In this document: one piece after another, positions 7,181-14,526 of the stretch | How the letters are laid out: each line of letters starts with the position of its first letter | How positions within the stretch are numbered: position 1 is the first letter of the stretch | From: a bacterium | Lineage (GTDB): Bacteria; Cyanobacteriota; Vampirovibrionia; Obscuribacterales; Obscuribacteraceae | Assembly (NCBI GenBank): GCA_030431355.1 | Contig: JAUIJG010000055.1 | Span: 1 to 17,014, forward strand | DNA length: 17,014 bases | Reading direction: 5' to 3' | The notes under the pieces: generated by a model | Databases searched by the model: none | What the model was told of the DNA's origin: nothing | What the model saw: the letters and a program-made list of their open reading frames with translations, nothing else | Program-made: the position numbers and the translations under genes

Positions 7181-9649
7181 ATGGTCGAGCAGCTAGTCGC
7201 TAAAACAAAAGAAGTTCCGACAGGTTCCAGCCAGGAACCCGAACGAGATGTCACTGCCCCGGAGAAGAGAGGGGCGGTGGATTTTGATGTTTCTCTCGAC
7301 AGGCAGGATACGAACCAAGCCTACTTCAAGACAGCTGATGCTGCTGACGAGGGTCCTGGAACAAATGATCGATCTGCTGATAGCAGGTTGTATGTGCCTC
7401 CGCTCGCCGGTGGAGCCGAGATTAGGCTTGCCGCCTCCCGGGATGGAGTTGTCGCCGAAATACCTAAACTAGAGATTAAAGAGGGCGGCGACAAGGAGGT
7501 CCCTAAGACCATAGATATGGGCGACGCATCTGTTGCCCATCCCCAAATGTCTCCAGCCCAGACCAATATATTCAAAATTGCAGAAGCCAGCCTGGGATTG
7601 AAGCCCTGGGAAGCCAGCGAATTCCGTGACTATCTTGAAGATGGCAAGGTCGGAAACGGTGCTGCCATCGCAGAGATGCTCAAGCAGGTGGGCTACGACG
7701 TAAAAGGTGCCAACCCGAAAAATATCATGGCCCGTCTTTTAGCAAAAGGGTGGACAGTCCATGGCGTGGCCGATGCCAAGCCCGGTGATGTTGTGGTGGG
7801 GGGCAAGTTAAACACGAACTGGCGCAAGGGTGGCTTGAATTCAGATATCGCAGTGGTCGGCCAGGACGGAACCGTCTACCATCATGACTCCGACTCGACA
7901 AAACTGGCAAAGGGTAAGCTTTCCGAAGTCTTTTCTGATGAGGAATACGGGCAGCAGCTCTGGGTCTTACGTCCGCCGACAGAGCCACCGGCGAAGCTGA
8001 ATACATCCAGGGGCGATTCCCGGCCAGGGCCCGGAAGAGATGGGACCGGGATCAAAAGAGAAGATCTGCCCACAGGAACTGAGCTCAATGCCGAGATAAA
8101 AATAAACGGTGATAACTCAGCCGATAGAACCCTATCAGCTAACGATGGAAAAGACACCAGCGGTGGAAAAGAGAATACATACTGGCAGGACTACTGGAGA
8201 GAGTTTTATCGCCAGAAGTACGCAGATGCTCTAAAGGATAGGAATTCCCCCGGGGTCAAACCTTATGAAAGCAAAGACAAGGGACCGCGCCATGGAGACT
8301 CTGAACTTGCGCCGGATCCGACTTCTCCAGTAGCGAGGCATCTCTGGGATGGTAAGTCCAAGCCTTACTATGCCAGCGAGAGCGAGCTGCGGCCTGACCC
8401 GATGAATATTCGTCGGAGCAATAAGCCGGAAGGATATAACGAAGGTTATGAGTATCGCGATCTATGGTCACCGGATCAGCCCCTCAAGCCGAGAAGCTGG
8501 TTGATCAGAGCTAGAGAGCCAGAAAGAACCCCTGACCAGAGACCGGCCGAGCACAGGGATGATAGCGCTCCATCCGATAGAACCAGAGAGCGGGCAGAGG
8601 CGCCTGGTGATAAGCCTCTTAGAGGTGTCTTGATCGCCCTGGCTGCCGGCCACGGCGGACATGATTCCGGTGCGGTGCACAATGGCGTCAAAGAGAAAGA
8701 CTTTACTCTTTCAATGACCAGAAAAATAACCCGGGAGTTGGAGCGTCTTGGTGCCACAGTCAAGCTGACCCGGGACAGTGATGTTTATGTCTCTCCCGAG
8801 AATATCAAGGCTAAATTTAATCAGATAAAGCCGGACCTTGCCCTGGCAATACATGGAGATAGTGCCGGTCCTAATGTCAGCGGTATGTTGACGATGTACT
8901 CCAAAGCTGACAGTAAGCGTCTTGCCGAAGTGCTGCAAAGCACTATAGTACAGGAGACAGGAGCCGCAAATCGCGGTGTTAAATATGAAACCCACAGTTG
9001 GAAAGGGAAACCATTCCAGAGCACTACCGGTGATGCACCTTCCGTATTCCTAGAGCTAGCCAACCTGGCAAATAAAGGAGACGCAAGCCGAGCCAAGTCA
9101 GAAGACTATCAGAATAAGCTGGCAGAAGCCGTCGCCAAAGGGGTGACCCGGTATTTAGGGAAATCCACAGACTATACGGCTAGGCGCCCCGAGGCGGAGA
9201 GTGAGCGAAGAGCGGATGCTTCGGATAGAACCGGTCACCCACTGGAAGGTAGAGTGTTTAAGGGCAGAGTTGCTTCTATGTATTCGATGGGTGCAGGAAC
9301 ACCCACCGCCAATGGTGAAATTTATGAGCCTTACAATGGTCTGACAGCGGCCCACAGAACCCTTCCCTTCGGTACAAAGGTGAGAGTTACAGACGAGTCG
9401 ACCGGCAAGTCTGTGATAGTGACCATTAATGATGACGGTCCCCATGTCAAAGGAAGGCACATTGATCTGTCCATGGCTTCGGCCCGAGCAATAGGTCTTG
9501 ATCAAGCCAGGGGACTTGCCCGAGTAGATCTTGAGATTGTGAAGATGGGAGATGGGAAGAGAACTTTCCACGGAAGGACCTCCTATATGGGACCTGAATT
9601 TCGCAATCAATCCAGAGAGAGAAGACGATACAGTGATGCAATGGTTTAG
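7181..9649 (+). CDS. Multidomain wall hydrolase: NlpC/P60-like (degenerate) + amidase_3 + RlpA barrel
   Basis: This 822-residue protein has no signal peptide, no membrane segment and no cysteine. Residues ~128-266 look like a degenerate NlpC/P60 or CHAP module (AEMLKQVGY, PGDVVVGG, IAVVGQDGTVYHH), but the Cys position near 159-160 is Asn-Gly and the His position near 221-222 is Ser-Asp. An aromatic repeat follows at 334-347. Residues ~482-645 are an amidase_3 domain (N-acetylmuramoyl-L-alanine amidase) with an apparently complete zinc site: His491, Glu505, His558 and general acid/base Glu625 (VFLELANLANKG). Residues ~689-789 are an RlpA-like double-psi barrel (TANGEIYEPYNGLTAAHRTL, NDDGPHVKGRHIDLS). 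Amidase activity would make the peptide-free glycan that RlpA lytic transglycosylases prefer. An in-frame TAG at 7148-7150, with no usual start codon between it and the ATG, rules out an overlooked leader. Confidence 0.85.
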   Translation: MVEQLVAKTKEVPTGSSQEPERDVTAPEKRGAVDFDVSLDRQDTNQAYFKTADAADEGPGTNDRSADSRLYVPPLAGGAEIRLAASRDGVVAEIPKLEIKEGGDKEVPKTIDMGDASVAHPQMSPAQTNIFKIAEASLGLKPWEASEFRDYLEDGKVGNGAAIAEMLKQVGYDVKGANPKNIMARLLAKGWTVHGVADAKPGDVVVGGKLNTNWRKGGLNSDIAVVGQDGTVYHHDSDSTKLAKGKLSEVFSDEEYGQQLWVLRPPTEPPAKLNTSRGDSRPGPGRDGTGIKREDLPTGTELNAEIKINGDNSADRTLSANDGKDTSGGKENTYWQDYWREFYRQKYADALKDRNSPGVKPYESKDKGPRHGDSELAPDPTSPVARHLWDGKSKPYYASESELRPDPMNIRRSNKPEGYNEGYEYRDLWSPDQPLKPRSWLIRAREPERTPDQRPAEHRDDSAPSDRTRERAEAPGDKPLRGVLIALAAGHGGHDSGAVHNGVKEKDFTLSMTRKITRELERLGATVKLTRDSDVYVSPENIKAKFNQIKPDLALAIHGDSAGPNVSGMLTMYSKADSKRLAEVLQSTIVQETGAANRGVKYETHSWKGKPFQSTTGDAPSVFLELANLANKGDASRAKSEDYQNKLAEAVAKGVTRYLGKSTDYTARRPEAESERRADASDRTGHPLEGRVFKGRVASMYSMGAGTPTANGEIYEPYNGLTAAHRTLPFGTKVRVTDESTGKSVIVTINDDGPHVKGRHIDLSMASARAIGLDQARGLARVDLEIVKMGDGKRTFHGRTSYMGPEFRNQSRERRRYSDAMV
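8180..8221 (+). repeat. Aromatic tetrad repeat (YW motif), copy in the amidase-RlpA protein
   Basis: The DNA codes for YWQDYWREFYRQKY (residues 334-347). It reads as consecutive four-residue units YWQD, YWRE, FYRQ and KY. It lies in an otherwise Gly/Asp/Lys-rich disordered linker between the NlpC/P60-like and amidase domains. The next gene has a longer version of the same motif. Confidence 0.7.
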
Positions 9650-9662
9650 TTGAGCAGCAACT
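9648..9662 (+). terminator. Possible weak terminator after the amidase-RlpA gene
   Basis: AGTTG-AGCAG-CAACT forms a 5-bp stem that overlaps the stop codon, followed by a pyrimidine-rich stretch (cttctttccttt). The stem is short, so read-through into the next gene is quite possible. The rest of the 181-base gap is AT-rich with several -10-like hexamers (CATAAT, TACAAT), but none has a good -35 at proper spacing. Confidence 0.22.
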
Positions 9663-9830
9663 CTTCTTTCCTTTGTCTTATCTTTCGATGCCTTGTGCAA
9701 CTTCTTTGTGAGAACTGGCTTTTTATCACATTTTTAGATGGATGTGGATACTCTTTGGTCACATAATTTCGATACAATTTGAACAGTTTCTATTAGAGTA
9801 TGACACGCATTTTTTGGAAGCAGGATCTGG

Positions 9831-11081
9831 ATGGATAGTAATCTGGAAGCCGCCGGATTGTCGAAAGAGAGTGGTGCTAAATCCGGTATTAGTTTTGACA
9901 ACTTACTAAATAGTGGTAAAGGAACAAGGCAGGATTCCGTACTGGACTTTTCTCCAGGAAAGACTTCCGGTTTCGAGCAGGCTGCTTCCCTTACTCTGGG
10001 AAGAGCAGGAGATTCTCCGCGAAAAGCTCCCCGACAAGCAAGTGAACTTATTCCTCCCCTGAGCCTTGAGTATGGTAGAAAGCCGATTGAAATTCCGGCT
10101 AGCTCATCTCTTTATGAAGCATTCTCAGGCAGAGGAATTCTTAAAAGAGCCCTTGAGGCTAAAGCAGATAAAGGACAGACAAAGGAGAAAGGAACGTCTT
10201 CTGAATTTCGTGAGTTTCCGATGCTCATGGGCAAATCTTCCAATGCCAGGTTCGATGTAATGGAGCCCTCCGGAAAGAGGAAGGACAGACAACCGGAAAC
10301 TGAAGAATCAGCTAAACCGAAGGACAGCGATTACTGGCGAGATCATTGGAAAAATTATTGGAATGACTACTGGCGTGAATATTTCAAAAGAGGCCAACGC
10401 TCAGAGCCGGCAAGCAGAGAAAGCAGAGGAGATAGTAGAACCAGAGACTTGCTTCCTCCCGGATGGAGTTACAACGACTATGCTCGATCCGATAGTGGTG
10501 AGCGCGCCAGCCAGGATGACAGGAATCTTCCACCGGAATGGCGGGGGGACAACTGGAGAAGAAGGACAGACACTGACAATCGAAGGGATACTGCCAGACC
10601 ACCTTCGAATAGAAGTGATCGTATAGTACCTTATAAATATGGTGATACCAGAATCGTTTCCGAGCCTACCATTACTGTTCAGAAGATAGAAGAGGTATTG
10701 GCCAAATACAATTCTCCTGCCCAGGGTCTGGGAGAACTAATCTTTGATCTGGGTGTCAAACATAATATCAACCCGGCTCTTGCCCTGGCATTCTTTGTCA
10801 AAGAATCAAGTGCGGGGACCAGGGGATGGGCAGTGAGAACCAGAAACTGGGGTAACAGAAAGGGCACCGGGCCGGCCGGTCAAGCAGGACCTTTTATGAA
10901 ATACAATAGTTTCGAAGAGAGTTTAAAAGATTGGTTCCCATACATTCATAGACGCTATGTGAGCCGTGGTCTAGATACTTTGCCCAAGCTTATCTCTGTT
11001 TATGCACCAAACTATGATGGCAATGACGAAGCAGGCTATGTCCGCTCCGTTATGCGAATGATGAGTAAGTGGTCCGGATAG
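9831..11081 (+). CDS. Glucosaminidase/lysozyme-like protein with aromatic tetrad repeat
   Basis: The C-terminal domain of this 416-residue protein (about 280-416) has the features of a lysozyme-like glycan hydrolase of the glucosaminidase type found in many Gram-positive-like and Chloroflexi-like proteins. It has NINPALALAFFVKESSAGT, then RTRNWGNRKG and a tail with SVYAPNYDGNDEAGYVRSV. Glu325 in FVKESS is the likely catalytic acid. The expected substrate is the sugar backbone of peptidoglycan; the exact bond is not readable from sequence. Residues 1-160 are low-complexity and polar. Residues 168-185 hold the YW repeat, followed by an Arg/Asp/Ser-rich linker with LLPPGW and NLPPEW. There is no signal peptide and no cysteine. 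The start is firm: AGGA (9822-9825) lies 5 nt before the ATG, and an in-frame TGA lies at 9801-9803. It follows the amidase-RlpA gene in the same direction. Confidence 0.75.
   Translation: MDSNLEAAGLSKESGAKSGISFDNLLNSGKGTRQDSVLDFSPGKTSGFEQAASLTLGRAGDSPRKAPRQASELIPPLSLEYGRKPIEIPASSSLYEAFSGRGILKRALEAKADKGQTKEKGTSSEFREFPMLMGKSSNARFDVMEPSGKRKDRQPETEESAKPKDSDYWRDHWKNYWNDYWREYFKRGQRSEPASRESRGDSRTRDLLPPGWSYNDYARSDSGERASQDDRNLPPEWRGDNWRRRTDTDNRRDTARPPSNRSDRIVPYKYGDTRIVSEPTITVQKIEEVLAKYNSPAQGLGELIFDLGVKHNINPALALAFFVKESSAGTRGWAVRTRNWGNRKGTGPAGQAGPFMKYNSFEESLKDWFPYIHRRYVSRGLDTLPKLISVYAPNYDGNDEAGYVRSVMRMMSKWSG
10332..10385 (+). repeat. Aromatic tetrad repeat (YW motif), four units and a cap
   Basis: The DNA codes for YWRDHWKNYWNDYWREYF (residues 168-185). 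The units are YWRD, HWKN, YWND and YWRE with a YF cap. Every fourth residue is Trp, preceded by Tyr or His, and every fourth residue is acidic or Asn. In a helix this would give one aromatic stripe and one charged stripe. The copy in the preceding gene ends in the related YWREFYRQKY. Confidence 0.8.
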
Positions 11082-11138
11082 CGACTTTAAATTCGCCCGA
11101 CTGGAAGCTGAAAAAAAATATGGGAAATTTTTGGAAAT

Positions 11139-11167
11139 TTGTCCAGGAATTTTGAACGCTGTATAGA
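11139..11167 (+). promoter_or_regulatory. Candidate promoter of the acidic protein gene
   Basis: TTGTCC (11139-11144), a 17-bp spacer and TATAGA (11162-11167) each match 4/6 of the sigma70 consensus. The predicted start near 11174 gives a leader of about 44 nt with a strong AAAGGAG (11205-11211) 6 nt before the ATG. Just upstream are an A8 run and two tandem near-identical decamers, TGGGAAATTT and TTGGAAATTT (11121-11140), one helical turn apart. These could be an UP-like element, bent DNA or an activator site. Confidence 0.4.
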
Positions 11168-11217
11168 AACGGGAAGCTCAACCCAGCTTTTAGCTAGTTT
11201 ATTTAAAGGAGTTTCTA

Positions 11218-12159
11218 ATGGGACAACAGCAGAATGCGTTCGAAATCAATCCTGGCGTGGCGGAAGTAGGGGAAAGTGCTCATCAAAAATTACTTGATGA
11301 TTCAATGAAAATGCCCGATGGTCTCGGGTCAAATAGTTTAGAAAATGGTGCTCAGAGAGCCGAAGCGGCAGGAAAAGACACTGGTAAAGTAGACGACCTC
11401 GATAAAGAAGGTTCTGCCGGTATTATCAACGAGCATATGCAAGAAAAAGATGGAGAAGCTGCCGAAGGTGCTGAGTCTTTCAGGGACTTTATCGACAGGT
11501 TCGAGAAAAATGGGAAAGGTGACGGCAGCAATGATTTTTCAGAAGACTTTTTCAAAAAGCTGAATCCTTCTAAGATTACTCCTGAAGAGCGGTCAGAAGC
11601 CAAGCAAGAACTTCAGGATATGATTCCTAAGATAGTTGGAGACGGTGATCGCAAAGCTATGGTCTCTCTTCAAGAGTCGGTTATAGACGGTAATGTAGAG
11701 AAATTGGGTAGTGCTCTAGAGAGCCTCAGAAAAGATCCCGAGCGCATGGGTAGATTCATCGACGAGTTGAACACCCAGCTTAAGAAGTCCGGTTCGGATA
11801 CCAGATTGACCCAGGCAGAAGATGGACGCGTGTTCCTTCACAATGAGGGTGGTGATCTGGCCGTACAGTTCAACAAGGACGGAAGCACCGAGGTCAAGAG
11901 TGTTGACTACACCAGAAGTGGTGCGATGGTTGTTAACCCCGGAGAAGTAGTTGGACGCTCCGCCGGTGATGTCGCATCCGATATCGGTGACCAAACTGTC
12001 CGAGATATGCGCTATCAGGCACCTATCCATAAACTGCCTGATTTCAGAGTCATTCCAAAGGATGGTGAATTGAAACCTAGAGAGTGGCTACAAGAGTTGA
12101 AAGGTGAAGCCGGAGCCGGAGCCGGAATTCCAAATCTGAGAATTGAAGAGAAAGACTAG
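11218..12159 (+). CDS. Acidic, cysteine-free protein of unknown function
   Basis: I do not recognise this 313-residue family. The N-terminal ~110 residues are polar and Gly/Asp/Glu-rich, probably disordered. Residues ~118-185 look helical and charged (ITPEERSEAKQELQDMIPKI, then VEKLGSALESLRKDPERM). Residues ~195-235 look like short beta strands (DGRVFLHNEGGDLAVQFNKD). The C-terminus has LKPREWL at 285-291, which matches LKPRSWL at 435-441 of the amidase-RlpA protein. There is no signal peptide, no membrane helix and no cysteine. The start is firm: strong Shine-Dalgarno AAAGGAG, ATG 6 nt later and in-frame TAG at 11191-11193. It follows the two wall hydrolase genes and is closed by a hairpin terminator, so a shared envelope role is plausible. 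A partner or regulator of the hydrolases is only a guess. Confidence 0.72.
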   Translation: MGQQQNAFEINPGVAEVGESAHQKLLDDSMKMPDGLGSNSLENGAQRAEAAGKDTGKVDDLDKEGSAGIINEHMQEKDGEAAEGAESFRDFIDRFEKNGKGDGSNDFSEDFFKKLNPSKITPEERSEAKQELQDMIPKIVGDGDRKAMVSLQESVIDGNVEKLGSALESLRKDPERMGRFIDELNTQLKKSGSDTRLTQAEDGRVFLHNEGGDLAVQFNKDGSTEVKSVDYTRSGAMVVNPGEVVGRSAGDVASDIGDQTVRDMRYQAPIHKLPDFRVIPKDGELKPREWLQELKGEAGAGAGIPNLRIEEKD

Positions 12160-12183
12160 ATCTCTTCAGATAATTAATGGTGA

Positions 12184-12210
12184 TGCCCGGCTCTTACCTG
12201 GAGTCGGGTA
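12184..12210 (+). terminator. Hairpin terminator after the acidic protein gene
   Basis: The ten-base-pair stem TGCCCGGCTC / GAGTCGGGTA (12184-12193 with 12201-12210, G-U pairs included) has the seven-base loop TTACCTG. It lies 25 bases after the stop. The following TTACTTT is only moderately T-rich, so termination may be incomplete. It separates the hydrolase block from the ABC exporter. Confidence 0.55.
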
Positions 12211-12291
12211 TTACTTTGCCACGGCATGAATTGAGTTCTAGAAGCCGTGCGACTTTAGCGTTCTTTTAGAGAAACATCAGCACACAGTGGC

Positions 12292-12320
12292 TTGACAATG
12301 TAGTGGTGCTGTATTACAGT
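12292..12320 (+). promoter_or_regulatory. Candidate promoter of the ABC exporter gene
   Basis: TTGACA (12292-12297, perfect -35), a 17-bp spacer and TACAGT (12315-12320, 4/6 of -10). The -10 is part of a small palindrome, CTGTA-T-TACAG (12309-12319), which could be a binding site. The predicted start near 12327 makes a leader of about 360 nt before the chosen ATG. Confidence 0.45.
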
Positions 12321-12326
12321 TTCAAA

Positions 12327-12684
12327 ATCCCAACTTTATTAGTTAAGACCCCTCGCGATCAGGCGAGCGGCAGACGATTTTAAAGCAGGAGATCACCGAT
12401 GACCAGGATCGTAATTCACTAAAGGGCTGTCTTTGAAGCCATGAACATAAGTCGAGCGTACTTTACGCGCTCGGTTTGAATGATCATAGTTGTAGGTTCT
12501 TTCTGCACAAACAAGCGCACCAACCTTCACAGACACAGTTCCCATCTGTTTGTGCTCGTAACTAGCTCGAGAAGTCTTGAATGAGCTCAGTTCGGCGTTG
12601 TCTATGCAGCCAGTTTTCGGCTGCGTATATATGTTGTCGCAATTGAGCAGGAACAACAGGACTTTTCTTTTCGGAGATGAGTTG
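12327..12684 (+). other. Long structured leader of the ABC exporter gene
   Basis: This is the non-coding part of the 525-base gap between the acidic protein gene and the exporter gene. It holds several inverted repeats. One is CTCGC/GCGAG (12352-12367). Another is GCGTA-CTT-TACGC or, as an alternative fold, CGAGCG/CGCTCG (12453-12473). A third is GCACAAACA/TGTTTGTGC, a perfect 9-bp stem closing a 33-nt loop (12505-12555). The last is TATGCAGCC/GGCTGCGTA (12603-12627, 9 bp with one G-U, 7-nt loop). A seven-codon ORF lies at 12399-12422. Competing stems plus a short ORF suggest possible attenuation, but I cannot match any known riboswitch or leader class. No tRNA or other RNA gene is visible. 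Confidence 0.4.
12399..12422 (+). CDS. Possible seven-codon leader peptide
   Basis: ATG ACC AGG ATC GTA ATT CAC TAA codes for MTRIVIH. It is preceded by AGGAG (12387-12391) with 7 nt between it and the ATG, a better ribosome site than several real genes here have. It lies in the exporter leader, upstream of three of the four inverted repeats. Short leader peptides of this kind control some exporter and antibiotic-resistance genes through ribosome stalling. That role is inferred from position only, and an ORF this short can occur by chance. Confidence 0.35.
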   Translation: MTRIVIH

Positions 12685-14526
12685 ATGAACTCCCTTATGC
12701 GAAGAAATCCCTTCGGATTTCTTATATCCAGTGGCTGGCAATATGCCGGCTCGCGACGATGGATTATCATCGTCTGCTACATCATGCACGCTTGCGCGCA
12801 AGTCTGTCAGTTGGCGGAGCCTTACGTTATAGGTCTTCTGCTAAATACTGTTCAAACACAATATGAAACACCATCTGTGCTCACCCAGGACATAATCAAG
12901 TATCTTGCAATCTACTTCCTCCTGCAGTTTTCTTTCTGGATGTTCCACGGACCAGCGCGCTATCTGGAGATGTTTCTTGGTTTTCATATCAAGCTAAATT
13001 ATCGCTCTTCACTATTCAGAATGGTTGTCTCTTTGCCTCTTTCATGGCACCGGCAGCACCATTCAGGCGAAAGCATAGACAAAATCAATCGGGCGGCGAA
13101 TTCTCTCGGAGCCTATTATGATGATTTCTTCGAAGTATCATATATGGTATTTCGCTTGCTTGGCGCCCAGATAATGCTTTGCTGCTTTTTGCCCGAGGCC
13201 GGTCTGGTGGCCCTGGCGGTAATGGTAATCGCTCTGGCGCTTGAACTCTGGATTCATACGTTTCTGTCGAAAATCTATGAGACTATAAACCGCTATGAAA
13301 ATAAAGTGGCTTCCGTTGTCCACGACTACATAACAAATGTCGAGAGCGTTATCATGCTCAGACTTGAGAGCCGCACCAACAGTGAGGTTGTAAAAAGAAT
13401 TCTTGTACAACTGGATCTGATTAAGAAAGGCGTGAGGATTAATGAGTCCAAGTGGTTCCTTAGCACTATGCTTATTGCTGCTATGACTGTGACAGTGCTT
13501 GGCTATTACACCTTCTCCACCCTATCGGGAGGAGAACAGTTGATGGCTGGAACCTTCCTGACGCTATTCGAATATCTGCGAAGGATTGGCGATTCTTTCC
13601 ATGACTTCTCTCTCTATTATGGAAGAGTCGTCCGGCAAGCAACCGATGTTCGCAGTGCAGAATCGATTGTGCAAGCGGCATTTTCTCAGTCAGGGAAAAG
13701 AGATGACCATTCCCTGCCCGGTCAGTGGCGGAGGCTCTCTATTAACAATCTCAATTTTGCCTATGAAGATGCTGAGTTTGGAAAGTCACATCTGACTGAG
13801 GTGAATATAGATCTATGTAGAGGGGAGAGTATCGCCCTGGTTGGTGAGAGCGGTAGCGGCAAGAGTACTTTGCTATCAATCTTACGAGGCATGCAAAATC
13901 CCGATCATGTAAAAGTTTTCTGCGATGGGCGATTGCTTGAACATGGACTTAAGCCAATGGCAAGGGAGACGACCTTGCTGCCCCAGGACCCTCAACTCTT
14001 TAATGACTCGGTGGAGAGGAATGTCACTTTCGGCCTTGAGACCGAGAGGGGTCATCTAGATGAAGCCCTTGAGTTGGCACGATTCAGTCCGGTGGTGGCA
14101 AGATTACCCCGGGGAGTTGATACCAACGTTGCCGAGAAGGGAGTCAATCTAAGTGGTGGCGAAAAGCAGCGTTTGGCTCTGGCGCGTGGTCTCTTCTTCG
14201 CCAGGGACTCGCAGCTAATCCTGCTCGATGAGCCGACAAGTAGTGTGGACACCTATAACGAGCGCCTGATCTATAGCGGAGTTCTGGAAAAATTCCGGGA
14301 CCAGTGCCTGGTCTCTTCGATTCATAAGCTCCATCTCTTAGATCTTTTCGATCGCGTCTACGTTCTTGAAAGAGGGCGAGTGGTTGAGTCCGGCAGTTTC
14401 CATGACTTGCTGTCCAGCCAGGGGGCTTTATCTAGGATGTGGAAGCACTATCAGACCGAGTCCAGAGAAAGGGAAGCAGAACAATCAACGGAGGAGGTCA
14501 ACTTTTCTGCTTCCTGTCTTCTCTAA
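12685..14526 (+). CDS. ABCB/MsbA-type ABC exporter (fused membrane and ATPase domains)
   Basis: This 613-residue half-transporter probably works as a homodimer in the inner membrane, exporting a lipid, glycolipid, peptide or drug. The substrate cannot be read from sequence. The N-terminal ~340 residues carry about six membrane helices in type IV (ABCB) style, starting NPFGFLISSGWQYAGSRRW. The ATPase domain has Walker A GESGSGKST (387-395), Q-loop LLPQDPQLF, signature LSGGEKQR (489-496), Walker B LILLDEP with catalytic Glu516, D-loop SSVD and switch His547, so it should be active. I prefer ATG 12685 because GGAG (12673-12676) lies 8 nt upstream and the family usually begins here. An in-frame ATG at 12577 would add 36 residues but lacks a ribosome site. 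There is no C39 peptidase domain. The 3' end overlaps the convergent oxygenase gene by 42 bp. Confidence 0.85.
   Translation: MNSLMRRNPFGFLISSGWQYAGSRRWIIIVCYIMHACAQVCQLAEPYVIGLLLNTVQTQYETPSVLTQDIIKYLAIYFLLQFSFWMFHGPARYLEMFLGFHIKLNYRSSLFRMVVSLPLSWHRQHHSGESIDKINRAANSLGAYYDDFFEVSYMVFRLLGAQIMLCCFLPEAGLVALAVMVIALALELWIHTFLSKIYETINRYENKVASVVHDYITNVESVIMLRLESRTNSEVVKRILVQLDLIKKGVRINESKWFLSTMLIAAMTVTVLGYYTFSTLSGGEQLMAGTFLTLFEYLRRIGDSFHDFSLYYGRVVRQATDVRSAESIVQAAFSQSGKRDDHSLPGQWRRLSINNLNFAYEDAEFGKSHLTEVNIDLCRGESIALVGESGSGKSTLLSILRGMQNPDHVKVFCDGRLLEHGLKPMARETTLLPQDPQLFNDSVERNVTFGLETERGHLDEALELARFSPVVARLPRGVDTNVAEKGVNLSGGEKQRLALARGLFFARDSQLILLDEPTSSVDTYNERLIYSGVLEKFRDQCLVSSIHKLHLLDLFDRVYVLERGRVVESGSFHDLLSSQGALSRMWKHYQTESREREAEQSTEEVNFSASCLL

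Noticed and set aside
7181..12159. Prophage lysis cassette, or a type VI effector-immunity set
   Set aside because: No holin, capsid, tail, VgrG, PAAR or Hcp genes are present, and the unknown third protein has no export signal as a periplasmic immunity protein would need.
12309..12319. CTGT...ACAG as an E. coli-type LexA box
   Set aside because: The half-sites are 3 nt apart instead of 8; it is at most a small palindrome over the -10.
12160..12576. tRNA or known small RNA in the largest gap
   Set aside because: No cloverleaf, T-loop or known riboswitch core could be found by eye; only simple inverted repeats.
12577..12684. 36-residue N-terminal extension of the ABC exporter
   Set aside because: No ribosome site at ATG 12577, the extension is not family-like, and ATG 12685 has GGAG 8 nt upstream.
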